From: Allocoprobacillus merdigallinarum
GTDB taxonomy: Bacteria; Bacillota_I; Bacilli_A; Erysipelotrichales; Coprobacillaceae
DNA length: 6,274 nucleotides
Assembly: GCA_019117525.1 (NCBI GenBank)
Contig: DWZO01000013.1
Coordinates: 1-6,274, forward strand
Reading direction: 5' to 3'
In this document: positions 1 through 4,814 of the stretch, one piece after another
Position numbering within the stretch: position 1 is the stretch's first letter
Layout of the letters: each line of letters starts with the position of its first letter
Made by a program: the position numbers and the translations under genes
Notes under the pieces: generated by a model
What the model was told of the DNA's origin: nothing
What the model saw: only the letters and a program-made list of their open reading frames with translations
The model's database searches: none

Positions 1-680
1 TCACTTGCTAAAAGAGTTACACCGGCATCAAACTCATGTAAAATAGATTCTTTGATTGTTTCATATTCATCACTGATGACTGTTAATTGTACAAGACTTG
101 TTCCTTGTGTTAATGTTTTATTTAATACAACAGCTGTAATCATAACAATCATAATTCCATAAATCACATGTGTTGTATCATTAAAAGTAAACTGTAAAAC
201 CAAAATAGATAAATCAATGCAGTTTAAGACAATATGTACAGGGAAGCCCAATTTTTTATTTAATAAAATAGCTAAAATATCGACTCCACCAGTAGAAGCA
301 TTTGCTCTTAAAATCAAACCAATACCTACACCTACACAGCAAGCAGCTAAAATAGCAGCTAATAATGGATCATTTAAATAATGATGAAACATGGCATGTG
401 TTTCAAAGAATTGTAATACAATTGGAAATAAAAATGTAGAGATTAATGTTGTCATGGCAAATTTTTTTCCAATGAATAATAACCCTACTAAAAATAAACA
501 CACATTTAAACATCCAACACTTAATGAAACAGGGATATGAAAATAATAATTTAAGACATTTCCAATCCCAGAAGTTCCCCCTACAATAATATGATTTTCC
601 AAAATTAATGTATTAACCGCTAAAGCAATTAAAATATTTCCAACAATAATATAAATCAAATTCAAAACTTTTTGTTTCAT
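1..680 (-). CDS. YitT family membrane protein (partial, C-terminus beyond the window)
   Basis: The gene starts at an ATG at 678-680 behind AGGTGAGG on the minus strand and stays open for 226 codons to the window edge, so the C-terminal end is missing. About six hydrophobic segments are visible (roughly residues 8-27, 50-72, 76-93, 104-125, 146-165 and 170-190). Two stretches are typical of the YitT/DUF161 family: GGTSGIGN near residue 34, and RANASTGGVDILA near residue 127. From about residue 196 the chain becomes soluble (LVQLTVISDEYE, then EFDAGVTLL), matching the start of the C-terminal DUF2179 domain. The family is an integral membrane protein group of Bacillota with no settled biochemical role, although transport has been proposed. 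It is transcribed divergently from the Crp-family regulator gene across a short region holding a palindromic operator, so that regulator may control it. The family assignment is firm and the function is unknown. Confidence 0.88.
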   Translation of the reverse strand, partial: MKQKVLNLIYIIVGNILIALAVNTLILENHIIVGGTSGIGNVLNYYFHIPVSLSVGCLNVCLFLVGLLFIGKKFAMTTLISTFLFPIVLQFFETHAMFHHYLNDPLLAAILAACCVGVGIGLILRANASTGGVDILAILLNKKLGFPVHIVLNCIDLSILVLQFTFNDTTHVIYGIMIVMITAVVLNKTLTQGTSLVQLTVISDEYETIKESILHEFDAGVTLLAS

Positions 681-704
681 ATTCCTCACCTCGCTCAAGA
701 CTTT

Positions 705-732
705 ATCATATCTGCTTTCTTTAAAATGTAAT
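705..732 (-). promoter_or_regulatory. Putative promoter of the YitT-family gene
   Basis: On the minus strand, a -35-like ATTACA (727-732) lies 16 bp from a -10-like TATGAT (705-710), about 25 bp upstream of the start codon at 680. The -35 matches four of six consensus positions and the -10 matches five of six. The -35 element lies inside the palindromic operator, so repression by occlusion is plausible. This is a pattern match only. Confidence 0.4.
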
Positions 733-742
733 CTATGTTACA
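727..742. promoter_or_regulatory. Probable Crp/Fnr-family operator, TGTAA-N6-TTACA
   Basis: A perfect inverted repeat, TGTAA-TCTATG-TTACA, lies between the two divergent genes. Its geometry (5-bp half-sites, 6-bp spacer) matches the Crp-type operator TGTGA-N6-TCACA, with A replacing G at the fourth position. It ends 27 bp before the start codon of a Crp/Fnr-family gene, which suggests autoregulation. It overlaps a TACAAT -10-like hexamer (739-744) reading rightward. It also coincides with an ATTACA -35-like hexamer reading leftward toward the YitT gene, so bound protein could affect both promoters. The repeat is seen directly; the binding protein is inferred. Confidence 0.6.
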
Positions 743-744
743 AT
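739..744 (+). promoter_or_regulatory. Putative -10 element of the Crp/Fnr-family gene
   Basis: TACAAT matches five of six positions of the -10 consensus and lies about 25 bp before the start codon at 770. I see no convincing -35 at the right distance; the preceding bases are T-rich (TTTCTT at 716-721 is the nearest candidate). The element overlaps the right half of the TGTAA-N6-TTACA palindrome, so autorepression is the simplest reading. Confidence 0.35.
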
Positions 745-769
745 TAAAAAGAAAAGTGGTGAGAAGTCT

Positions 770-1393
770 ATGAAAATAAAAAAAGAATATTTTCAATATT
801 TTATAGAGGCTGGTCAAAAACAAGTTTATCAACCTTCAGATATCATTTATATGCAGGAAGATGATGCCGATTTAATATATTTGATTTTAAATGGCAAAGT
901 AAAAGTCTATGTTATGAATTCTAATGGAAAAGAAGTCACGATGGATATTTTACAATCTGGAGATATTTTTGGTGAATCTGCCTTTATCAGTCAATCGAAG
1001 CGTCCAACAACCATTCAAGCGATAAGTGATGTCGAAGTCATTGCCTGTTATCCTAAACATCTCTATCCTTATCTTCAACAATCACAAGATTTACTCATCA
1101 ATATTTTACAATCTTTATCTCAGACATGTGATTATCTGACAGCCATGATCAAAAGATCCTATACATATAATCGTTATGAAAAAGTCGCTGCTTTTTTATT
1201 AGATCAGATGGATCACTATCATCATCATGAAATCACATATTCTCATGAAGAAATTGCTTCATTACTTGGTTTATCACGTGTCACTGTGACCAAAGTATTA
1301 AATGAATTTGTGAAAGAAAAAATGATACTCATTCAATATAAAACAATTATTGTCAAAGATAAAAACAAACTGTATTCATTTTTACATAAATGA
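770..1393 (+). CDS. Crp/Fnr-family transcriptional regulator
   Basis: This cytoplasmic DNA-binding regulator has 207 residues, a normal length for the family. Residues about 15-120 form the cyclic-nucleotide-binding-like beta-roll, with GDIFGES at 64-70 and RPTT at 78-81 occupying the phosphate-binding-cassette region. G and E are kept, but the Ser after the Arg in E. coli Crp is Pro here, so the ligand need not be cAMP. A long helix (about 105-130) would make the dimer interface. The winged helix-turn-helix lies at about 157-182 (EEIASLLGLSRVTVTKVLNEF). Relative to Crp, recognition helix R180 is kept as R170, E181 becomes V171 and R185 becomes K175, which suggests altered base preference. 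There is no N-terminal Cys cluster, so FNR-type iron-sulfur sensing is unlikely. The ATG follows GGTGAG by 8 bp. A palindromic operator lies just upstream. The TGA stop is inside the terminator hairpin. The signal sensed is unknown. Confidence 0.9.
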   Translation: MKIKKEYFQYFIEAGQKQVYQPSDIIYMQEDDADLIYLILNGKVKVYVMNSNGKEVTMDILQSGDIFGESAFISQSKRPTTIQAISDVEVIACYPKHLYPYLQQSQDLLINILQSLSQTCDYLTAMIKRSYTYNRYEKVAAFLLDQMDHYHHHEITYSHEEIASLLGLSRVTVTKVLNEFVKEKMILIQYKTIIVKDKNKLYSFLHK

Positions 1394-1410
1394 ATACAGT
1401 TATTTTTTTT
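1368..1410. terminator. Bidirectional intrinsic terminator overlapping two convergent stop codons
   Basis: A perfect 14-bp inverted repeat (1368-1381 pairing with 1388-1401) encloses a 6-base loop. Eight Ts follow on the plus strand (1403-1410). On the minus strand the tail reads GTTTGTTTTT. The hairpin would therefore end transcription of the Crp-family gene rightward and of the kinase gene leftward. The TGA of the Crp-family gene (1391-1393) is within the right arm, and the last base of the kinase stop codon (1400-1402) also falls in the stem. Confidence 0.85.
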
Positions 1411-2995
1411 GTCTTCTTTCTTTTAAAACTGTCAATAATAGCCAGATACCAAGTCCAACGGCAGTCATATATCCAATGAAGCCAAGAGCTGGAATACCAA
1501 ATACTTTAGGTGTCATTTGAGTCGTACATAACAAACTGCTTGCCATCAATAAACCTGCACTGACAATTCCCACAACAAGTTTATTAACCATATGATTAAT
1601 AGCTGTCATAGGTACACTGGATTCCATAATATCTAGATTCACCTTGAGTCTTCCTTTCATCAGCATACGCATAATATCTGATATCTGACCCGGTAAATCT
1701 AAAACATTCTGACTAGAATTATAAAGTTTTTTTGCTGATTTTGTGAGTTCTTTTTTATAATCCAATTTCTTTGATATATGACTGGCCACATGATTGGCAG
1801 CAATTTCTAAAATGCTAATATGGGGATCAATAAGCATAACTGTACTTTCAATCGTCACCAAGCCTCTTGCCAGCATACTAACACCTTTAGGCATAGATAT
1901 ACGATGCTTATGGGCAATCACAAAGATTTCCTGCACAACATCACCTAAATTAATATCCGTTAAATCCATTGATACATAATGCTTCATAAAAGTTTCAATA
2001 TTATCATAAAATAGAGCATAGTCAATACGATCATCATGTTCTCCCAAAGTCAAAATCACATCAACAAGCTTTTGGGTATCATTTTGTCCAATAGCCAAAA
2101 CAGCATCTCTCATTAAATCCTTATCAGCACGATTTAAAATACCCATCATTCCAAAATCAATCCAGACAATCTTTCCATCTCGAATTCTTAAATTACCAGG
2201 ATGAGGATCAGCATGAAAAAAGCCATCATCTACAATTTGTTTAATATAATTTTCAGCTAATTTCGCTGCAATTTCTTTTAAATCATAGCCAGCATTTTTA
2301 AGGGTGATACGATCATCTATTTCATAACCATCAATATATTCCATCACCAGAACTTTACTTGTACTGTAATCATCAATGATTTCTGGAGCATCAATGTATT
2401 GAATATCATGATGTAAATGAGAAAACCTTTTTGCATAATGTGCTTCGTTTAAAAAGTCCATTTCTTCTTTAGCTGTATGCCAAAATTCATCTAATACAAT
2501 ATTTAAATCAACAACACTTCCTAAAACATCATTTAATTTTAAGATTTTCACAGCTTTACGAATTAATGAAATATCTCTTTCCATCATTTCATAAATGCCA
2601 GGACGTTGAACCTTCACAACAATATGGCGTCCATCTTTTAATGTTGCCTTATGTACTTGTGCAATAGAAGCACTTCCTAATGGCACAATATCAAAATCTA
2701 AAAATACATCATTCAAATCTTCCTGATATTCATTTTCAATCACAGTCTTGACTGTTTCAATGCTCATAGGTGCAACATTATCTCTTAATTTGACTAATTC
2801 CCGACAATAACGCTGAGAAAACATATCTTGTCTGGAAGCCATAATTTGACCAATCTTTACAAATGTTGGCCCTAGATCCTCTAAAATCATCCTAAATTTA
2901 ACGGGATCAATGCCCTTTGCTAAATGATGTTTTCTCAGTATTGTCAGAATTTGTGCAAGACGTCGTTTTGTACTTAAATTATTCGTTTGTTTCAT
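1400..2995 (-). CDS. UbiB/ABC1 (AarF) family atypical kinase-like protein
   Basis: This is a 531-residue member of the UbiB/ADCK (ABC1) family. Visible motifs, numbered from the ATG at 2995, are the family-specific KIGQ at 47-50, the Ala-containing loop PLGSASIAQVHKA at 105-117 in place of a Gly-rich loop, the ATP-site Lys in VVKVQRP (K128), the catalytic HADPHPGN at 261-268, and metal-binding DFG at 280-282. All key residues are present, so the fold should bind nucleotide. Two hydrophobic segments (about 472-490 and 502-524) would anchor the C-terminus in the membrane. Relatives support ubiquinone synthesis, but nothing here indicates a quinone pathway, so I give no such role; a link to membrane lipid handling is possible. 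The ATG overlaps the upstream phasin-like gene by 17 bp, implying translational coupling. An in-frame TTG at 3019 would add eight residues. Neither start has a strong Shine-Dalgarno sequence, so ATG is preferred. Confidence 0.92.
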   Translation of the reverse strand: MKQTNNLSTKRRLAQILTILRKHHLAKGIDPVKFRMILEDLGPTFVKIGQIMASRQDMFSQRYCRELVKLRDNVAPMSIETVKTVIENEYQEDLNDVFLDFDIVPLGSASIAQVHKATLKDGRHIVVKVQRPGIYEMMERDISLIRKAVKILKLNDVLGSVVDLNIVLDEFWHTAKEEMDFLNEAHYAKRFSHLHHDIQYIDAPEIIDDYSTSKVLVMEYIDGYEIDDRITLKNAGYDLKEIAAKLAENYIKQIVDDGFFHADPHPGNLRIRDGKIVWIDFGMMGILNRADKDLMRDAVLAIGQNDTQKLVDVILTLGEHDDRIDYALFYDNIETFMKHYVSMDLTDINLGDVVQEIFVIAHKHRISMPKGVSMLARGLVTIESTVMLIDPHISILEIAANHVASHISKKLDYKKELTKSAKKLYNSSQNVLDLPGQISDIMRMLMKGRLKVNLDIMESSVPMTAINHMVNKLVVGIVSAGLLMASSLLCTTQMTPKVFGIPALGFIGYMTAVGLGIWLLLTVLKERRQKK

Positions 2996-3278
2996 TCTTT
3001 GCTTTTTGTAATTCTTCAATCTTTGCTTTTAAAGCTTCCAAGTCTTCTACGTCCATATTCTGTAAATCTTTTTCTACTGTTTCTACACTAACTGGTTTTC
3101 TTAATTTTTCAGCAACATTATGCTTTAACTCTTCATTCAAAACCTTTCCTTGTTCAACAGTTAATTCTCCTTTTTTCACTAAGTCTTCAACAACTTCTTT
3201 AGATTTTTCAGCAGTCACAGCAACAGCACCAATTCCTGCTAATAAAACCTTTTTTAAATCTTCGCTAAAATTATTCAT
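2979..3278 (-). CDS. Phasin-like small coiled-coil protein
   Basis: This 99-residue protein has a short, mildly hydrophobic N-terminal helix (about 9-22, KKVLLAGIGAVAVTAEK), then a charged helical region, VKKGELTVEQGKVLNEEL, and a Lys/Glu-rich C-terminal coiled coil (about 65-99). The pattern, especially the helix followed by 'LVKKGELT.EQGK', resembles short phasin-like proteins, whose better-known relatives coat polyhydroxyalkanoate granules. No polymer-synthesis gene is visible, so a granule role is not supported. The ATG at 3276-3278 follows a strong GGAGG at 3286-3290. The gene overlaps the kinase start downstream by 17 bp, so the two probably form one operon and may act together at the membrane. 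The alternative is simply an uncharacterised coiled-coil protein. Confidence 0.75.
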   Translation of the reverse strand: MNNFSEDLKKVLLAGIGAVAVTAEKSKEVVEDLVKKGELTVEQGKVLNEELKHNVAEKLRKPVSVETVEKDLQNMDVEDLEALKAKIEELQKAKNETNE

Positions 3279-3303
3279 AACAAAACCTCCTATCTATATG
3301 TTT

Positions 3304-3332
3304 ATTTTACTACGAATCTCGACAAATGTGTA
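3304..3332 (-). promoter_or_regulatory. Putative promoter of the phasin-like/UbiB-like operon
   Basis: On the minus strand a -10-like TAAAAT (3304-3309) lies 17 bp downstream of a -35-like TACACA (3327-3332). It is placed about 25 bp upstream of the start codon at 3278 and just after the terminator of the preceding gene. Both hexamers are imperfect, so this is a plausible placement rather than a firm call. Confidence 0.4.
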
Positions 3333-3339
3333 GTTTAAG

Positions 3340-3375
3340 AAAAACGAAATGTTTTGATTTAAAATCACATTTCGT
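3340..3375 (-). terminator. Intrinsic terminator downstream of the Rpn-family gene
   Basis: An 8-bp stem (ACGAAATG at 3344-3351 with CATTTCGT at 3368-3375) continues through a three-base bulge into an inner TGATT/AATCA stem. On the minus strand it ends in five Ts, then CTT (3344-3337). It lies between the stop of the Rpn-family gene at 3432 and the promoter of the next operon, isolating the two transcripts. The plus strand also has a T-rich tail, but no plus-strand gene ends here. Confidence 0.65.
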
Positions 3376-3431
3376 CTTTTTCTATTTTATAAACATGAAA
3401 AATAGCAAACGTATAAGCATAAAAATGAAGT

Positions 3432-4373
3432 CTATCCATTTATAAGTATCGCCATAACATCTTCTTCACTATTCATATTTAAAATATGTACCGTTAAGGC
3501 ATGTAGTTGTTCATCATTACTTGTTTGAATCTGATAAATAGTCTTTGGTGATAGTTTTCCAAATTTAGATTGAAGTTGTTGAAGTAGTGTATTAATGACT
3601 CCTTCATGCAAGCCTTCTTTTCTTCCTTCTTCTTTTCCTTCAAGTCGAGCTTTCTTGCTGATGTTTAATACATATTGACCCATATTTACGTCTCCTTTCT
3701 GTTGTTCGATATGATTGTAAATCTCCTTATCATGTGTTAAAGCTCCTAGAACACATGCCACCTCATGACTAACCTTGAAATCATTATCTGGAGCGATTTT
3801 TCCATAGAGCATCTTTAATCCTTTGACAAGGTTATAATTGTCTTTGTTAGTAAACTTACTTTCATGCAGCTTGGCCATTTCAATCAATGGCATAAAACGT
3901 ACATTGTAGTATCTTTCAAATTTTCTAGGCGCATCCATTGTCATGTCTTCATAGTTTCTGGCTCCTTTCCATTTATCTTCTTCACCATAGTAGATAACAA
4001 TTGTGATGATTTTCTTGATTTTTTTCTTGCCGTGGCTATCTTGATAATCATGATACTGCTGAAGATAATCAAGGTAATCATATTCCATAATACGCTGAAA
4101 CATGGTTTTATCATTATAGGATTGATGTTCAACACCAACATAGCAATGCTTTCCATCAATCATGACATGAGTAAGATGATCTCTTGTACGCTCAATAGTT
4201 TCATTGGTTGTCAGTAGGACTGTTGATTTTACGGTTGGAACGTATTGAATCAAACGAATACGTGTATCTTGACGACCATTAAAAAGAATAACTGATAAAA
4301 GATCATCAAAATGATTGTGATGACGAAAATAATTTTTAATGCGTATATCAAATAAATTTCTGAAATCTGTCAT
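3432..4373 (-). CDS. Rpn-family PD-(D/E)XK recombination-promoting nuclease/putative transposase
   Basis: The 313-residue protein fits the Rpn/YhgA-like family, often labelled 'transposase' although known members are PD-(D/E)XK nucleases that promote RecA-independent recombination. The likely active site is D65 (RTRDHLTHV) with E82 and Q84 (YVGVEHQS), the usual ExQ variant. It is followed by an amphipathic helix (MFQRIMEYDYLDYLQQ) and a strand (KKIITIVIYYGEED, about 119-132). The region around residues 244-258 repeats an EG pattern (LEGKEEGRKEGLHEG), common before the short C-terminal helical domain in this group. That last domain (about 260-313, LLQQLQSKFGKLSPKTI) resembles DUF4351-type tails. 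The start is an ATG after GGAGG with a 9-bp gap. All expected parts are present, so it is not visibly broken. The gene is single, with its own terminator, next to an insertion sequence on the opposite strand. Confidence 0.83.
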   Translation of the reverse strand: MTDFRNLFDIRIKNYFRHHNHFDDLLSVILFNGRQDTRIRLIQYVPTVKSTVLLTTNETIERTRDHLTHVMIDGKHCYVGVEHQSYNDKTMFQRIMEYDYLDYLQQYHDYQDSHGKKKIKKIITIVIYYGEEDKWKGARNYEDMTMDAPRKFERYYNVRFMPLIEMAKLHESKFTNKDNYNLVKGLKMLYGKIAPDNDFKVSHEVACVLGALTHDKEIYNHIEQQKGDVNMGQYVLNISKKARLEGKEEGRKEGLHEGVINTLLQQLQSKFGKLSPKTIYQIQTSNDEQLHALTVHILNMNSEEDVMAILING

Positions 4374-4654
4374 AGAATAATTCCTCCTACTTATATATAC
4401 GCATTTTATTCATTGTTTTTCTTTTTATTTCTTCAATATTTTCACTTTATAATCTTATTATAGCATAATATTAGCTTAAAGCATATTTATATAGTCAAAT
4501 AAAAACAAAATCAATCTTAGATTTGCATCATTCGGTACAGGAATCTATCCTTATTAATTGTTTAAAAACAAATTAAAATAAATGTCCAACAAGTTAAACT
4601 CATTTCAATAACATATCGTATTTTTATACAATGAAAAAGGCGTGTCCATTTTCA
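4374..4654. other. AT-rich intergenic region between the Rpn-family gene and the insertion sequence
   Basis: About 280 bp separate the Rpn-family start codon from the left tip of the insertion sequence. The gene-proximal part carries that gene's ribosome binding site and probable promoter. The rest (about 4500-4654) has no credible open frame with a ribosome binding site, no RNA gene and no strong terminator. It holds a weak AT-only palindrome near 4554-4576, and TGTCCA twice (from about 4582 and from 4643), which could be remnants of older mobile DNA but is too short to judge. Confidence 0.5.
4457..4465 (-). promoter_or_regulatory. Putative extended -10 promoter of the Rpn-family gene
   Basis: On the minus strand TGCTATAAT is a perfect -10 hexamer with the TG extension, about 85 bp upstream of the start codon. 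No good -35 is found at 17 bp. A separate TTGACT at 4493-4498 is too far from it, but could pair with GCTAAT (4470-4475) as an alternative promoter. The leader between promoter and gene would be about 75 bases of AT-rich sequence with no obvious riboswitch. Confidence 0.4.
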
Positions 4655-4677
4655 GGTATATTAAATAATCGCGGGGT
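4655..4677 (+). repeat. Left terminal inverted repeat of the ISL3-family element
   Basis: This repeat matches the reverse complement of 6251-6273 at 19 of 23 positions. The inner 17 bases (4661-4677, TTAAATAATCGCGGGGT) are identical, and the outermost GG also agrees. Positions 3-6 are TATA here and CGCT at the other end. The 17-bp core is certain; the outer boundary is inferred from the shared GG. Confidence 0.85.
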
Positions 4678-4717
4678 AAACCTTAACCTTTAATTTTATT
4701 ACGGGGTTTGCCTTTTT
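4675..4717 (+). terminator. Terminator-like hairpin inside the IS left end
   Basis: GGTAAACC (4675-4682) can pair with GGTTTGCC (4705-4712), giving 8 bp including one G-U pair, with five Ts following at 4713-4717. It would act on transcripts entering the element rightward from outside, ahead of the transposase promoter. The loop is long (22 bases), so termination efficiency is uncertain. Confidence 0.5.
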
Positions 4718-4765
4718 CTGCTTTAATTTCTAAATGGGGTAATTTCATAATAAAAAGAAACCTCC

Positions 4766-4774
4766 TGATATAAT
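4766..4774 (+). promoter_or_regulatory. Extended -10 promoter of the transposase gene
   Basis: TGATATAAT is a perfect TATAAT hexamer with a TG one base before it, placing the transcript start near 4781, about 34 bases before the start codon. No good -35 exists at 17 bp (CATAAT at 4746-4751), but extended -10 promoters can work without one. The promoter lies within the left arm of the hairpin that could mask the ribosome binding site, so its own transcripts would lack that arm. Confidence 0.6.
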
Positions 4775-4780
4775 ATATGT

Positions 4781-4794
4781 TTGCAGACATTTAT
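4781..4794 (+). repeat. Left copy of an internal inverted repeat in the IS
   Basis: TTGCAGACATTTAT is the reverse complement of 6175-6188 at 13 of 14 positions. It begins about where the transposase transcript should start and forms part of the loop and inner stem of the masking hairpin. Confidence 0.6.
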
Positions 4795-4814
4795 ATCTTG
4801 AAAGGAGGTTCCTC

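Larger units (their letters stand above)
4757..4812 (+). promoter_or_regulatory. Hairpin that would mask the transposase ribosome binding site in read-in transcripts
   Basis: AACCTCCT (4759-4766) is the exact complement of AGGAGGTT (4803-4810), the core of the transposase Shine-Dalgarno sequence. The stem continues inward with GATATAA/TTATATC (4767-4773 with 4791-4797) and ATGT/ACAT (4777-4780 with 4787-4790), with small bulges. RNA started upstream of about 4757 would hide the ribosome binding site. RNA from the element's own promoter starts near 4781, lacks the left arm and leaves the site open. This parallels the known protection of IS10 and IS50 transposase genes from outside transcription. 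The pairing is seen; the regulatory effect is inferred. Confidence 0.72.

Noticed and set aside
147..153. Possibility that the window encodes a CRISPR array, tRNA or riboswitch anywhere, checked across all gaps
   Set aside because: No regularly spaced repeats, no cloverleaf-like sequence and no known riboswitch core were found in the intergenic regions. All are short or explained by promoters, terminators and the IS ends.
1794..1979. 61-codon plus-strand open frame inside the kinase gene
   Set aside because: It is antisense to conserved kinase sequence, and I see no supporting start signal.
2996..3019. TTG at 3019 as the start of the kinase gene
   Set aside because: It would add eight residues and deepen the overlap with the upstream gene to 41 bp, with no better ribosome binding site than the ATG at 2995. 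It cannot be excluded.
2917..3333. 138-codon open frame on the plus strand antisense to the phasin-like and kinase genes
   Set aside because: It is rich in Ser and Phe, a typical antisense shadow of Lys/Glu-rich coding DNA. It has no ribosome binding site and overlaps two well-supported genes.
3864..4217. Open frames on both strands inside the Rpn-family gene (117 codons plus, 72 codons minus)
   Set aside because: Both lie wholly inside the Rpn-family coding region in other frames, and neither shows a domain or ribosome binding site.
4554..4576. AT-only palindrome TTAATTGTTT/AAACAAATTAA as a terminator or operator
   Set aside because: Its stem is almost purely A-T with a bulge and almost no loop, and no gene end is nearby. 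It is expected by chance in DNA of this composition.
4631..4693. Short frame beginning ATGAAAAAGGCG that runs into the IS left end
   Set aside because: It has only 20 codons, no ribosome binding site before the ATG, and it crosses the element boundary.
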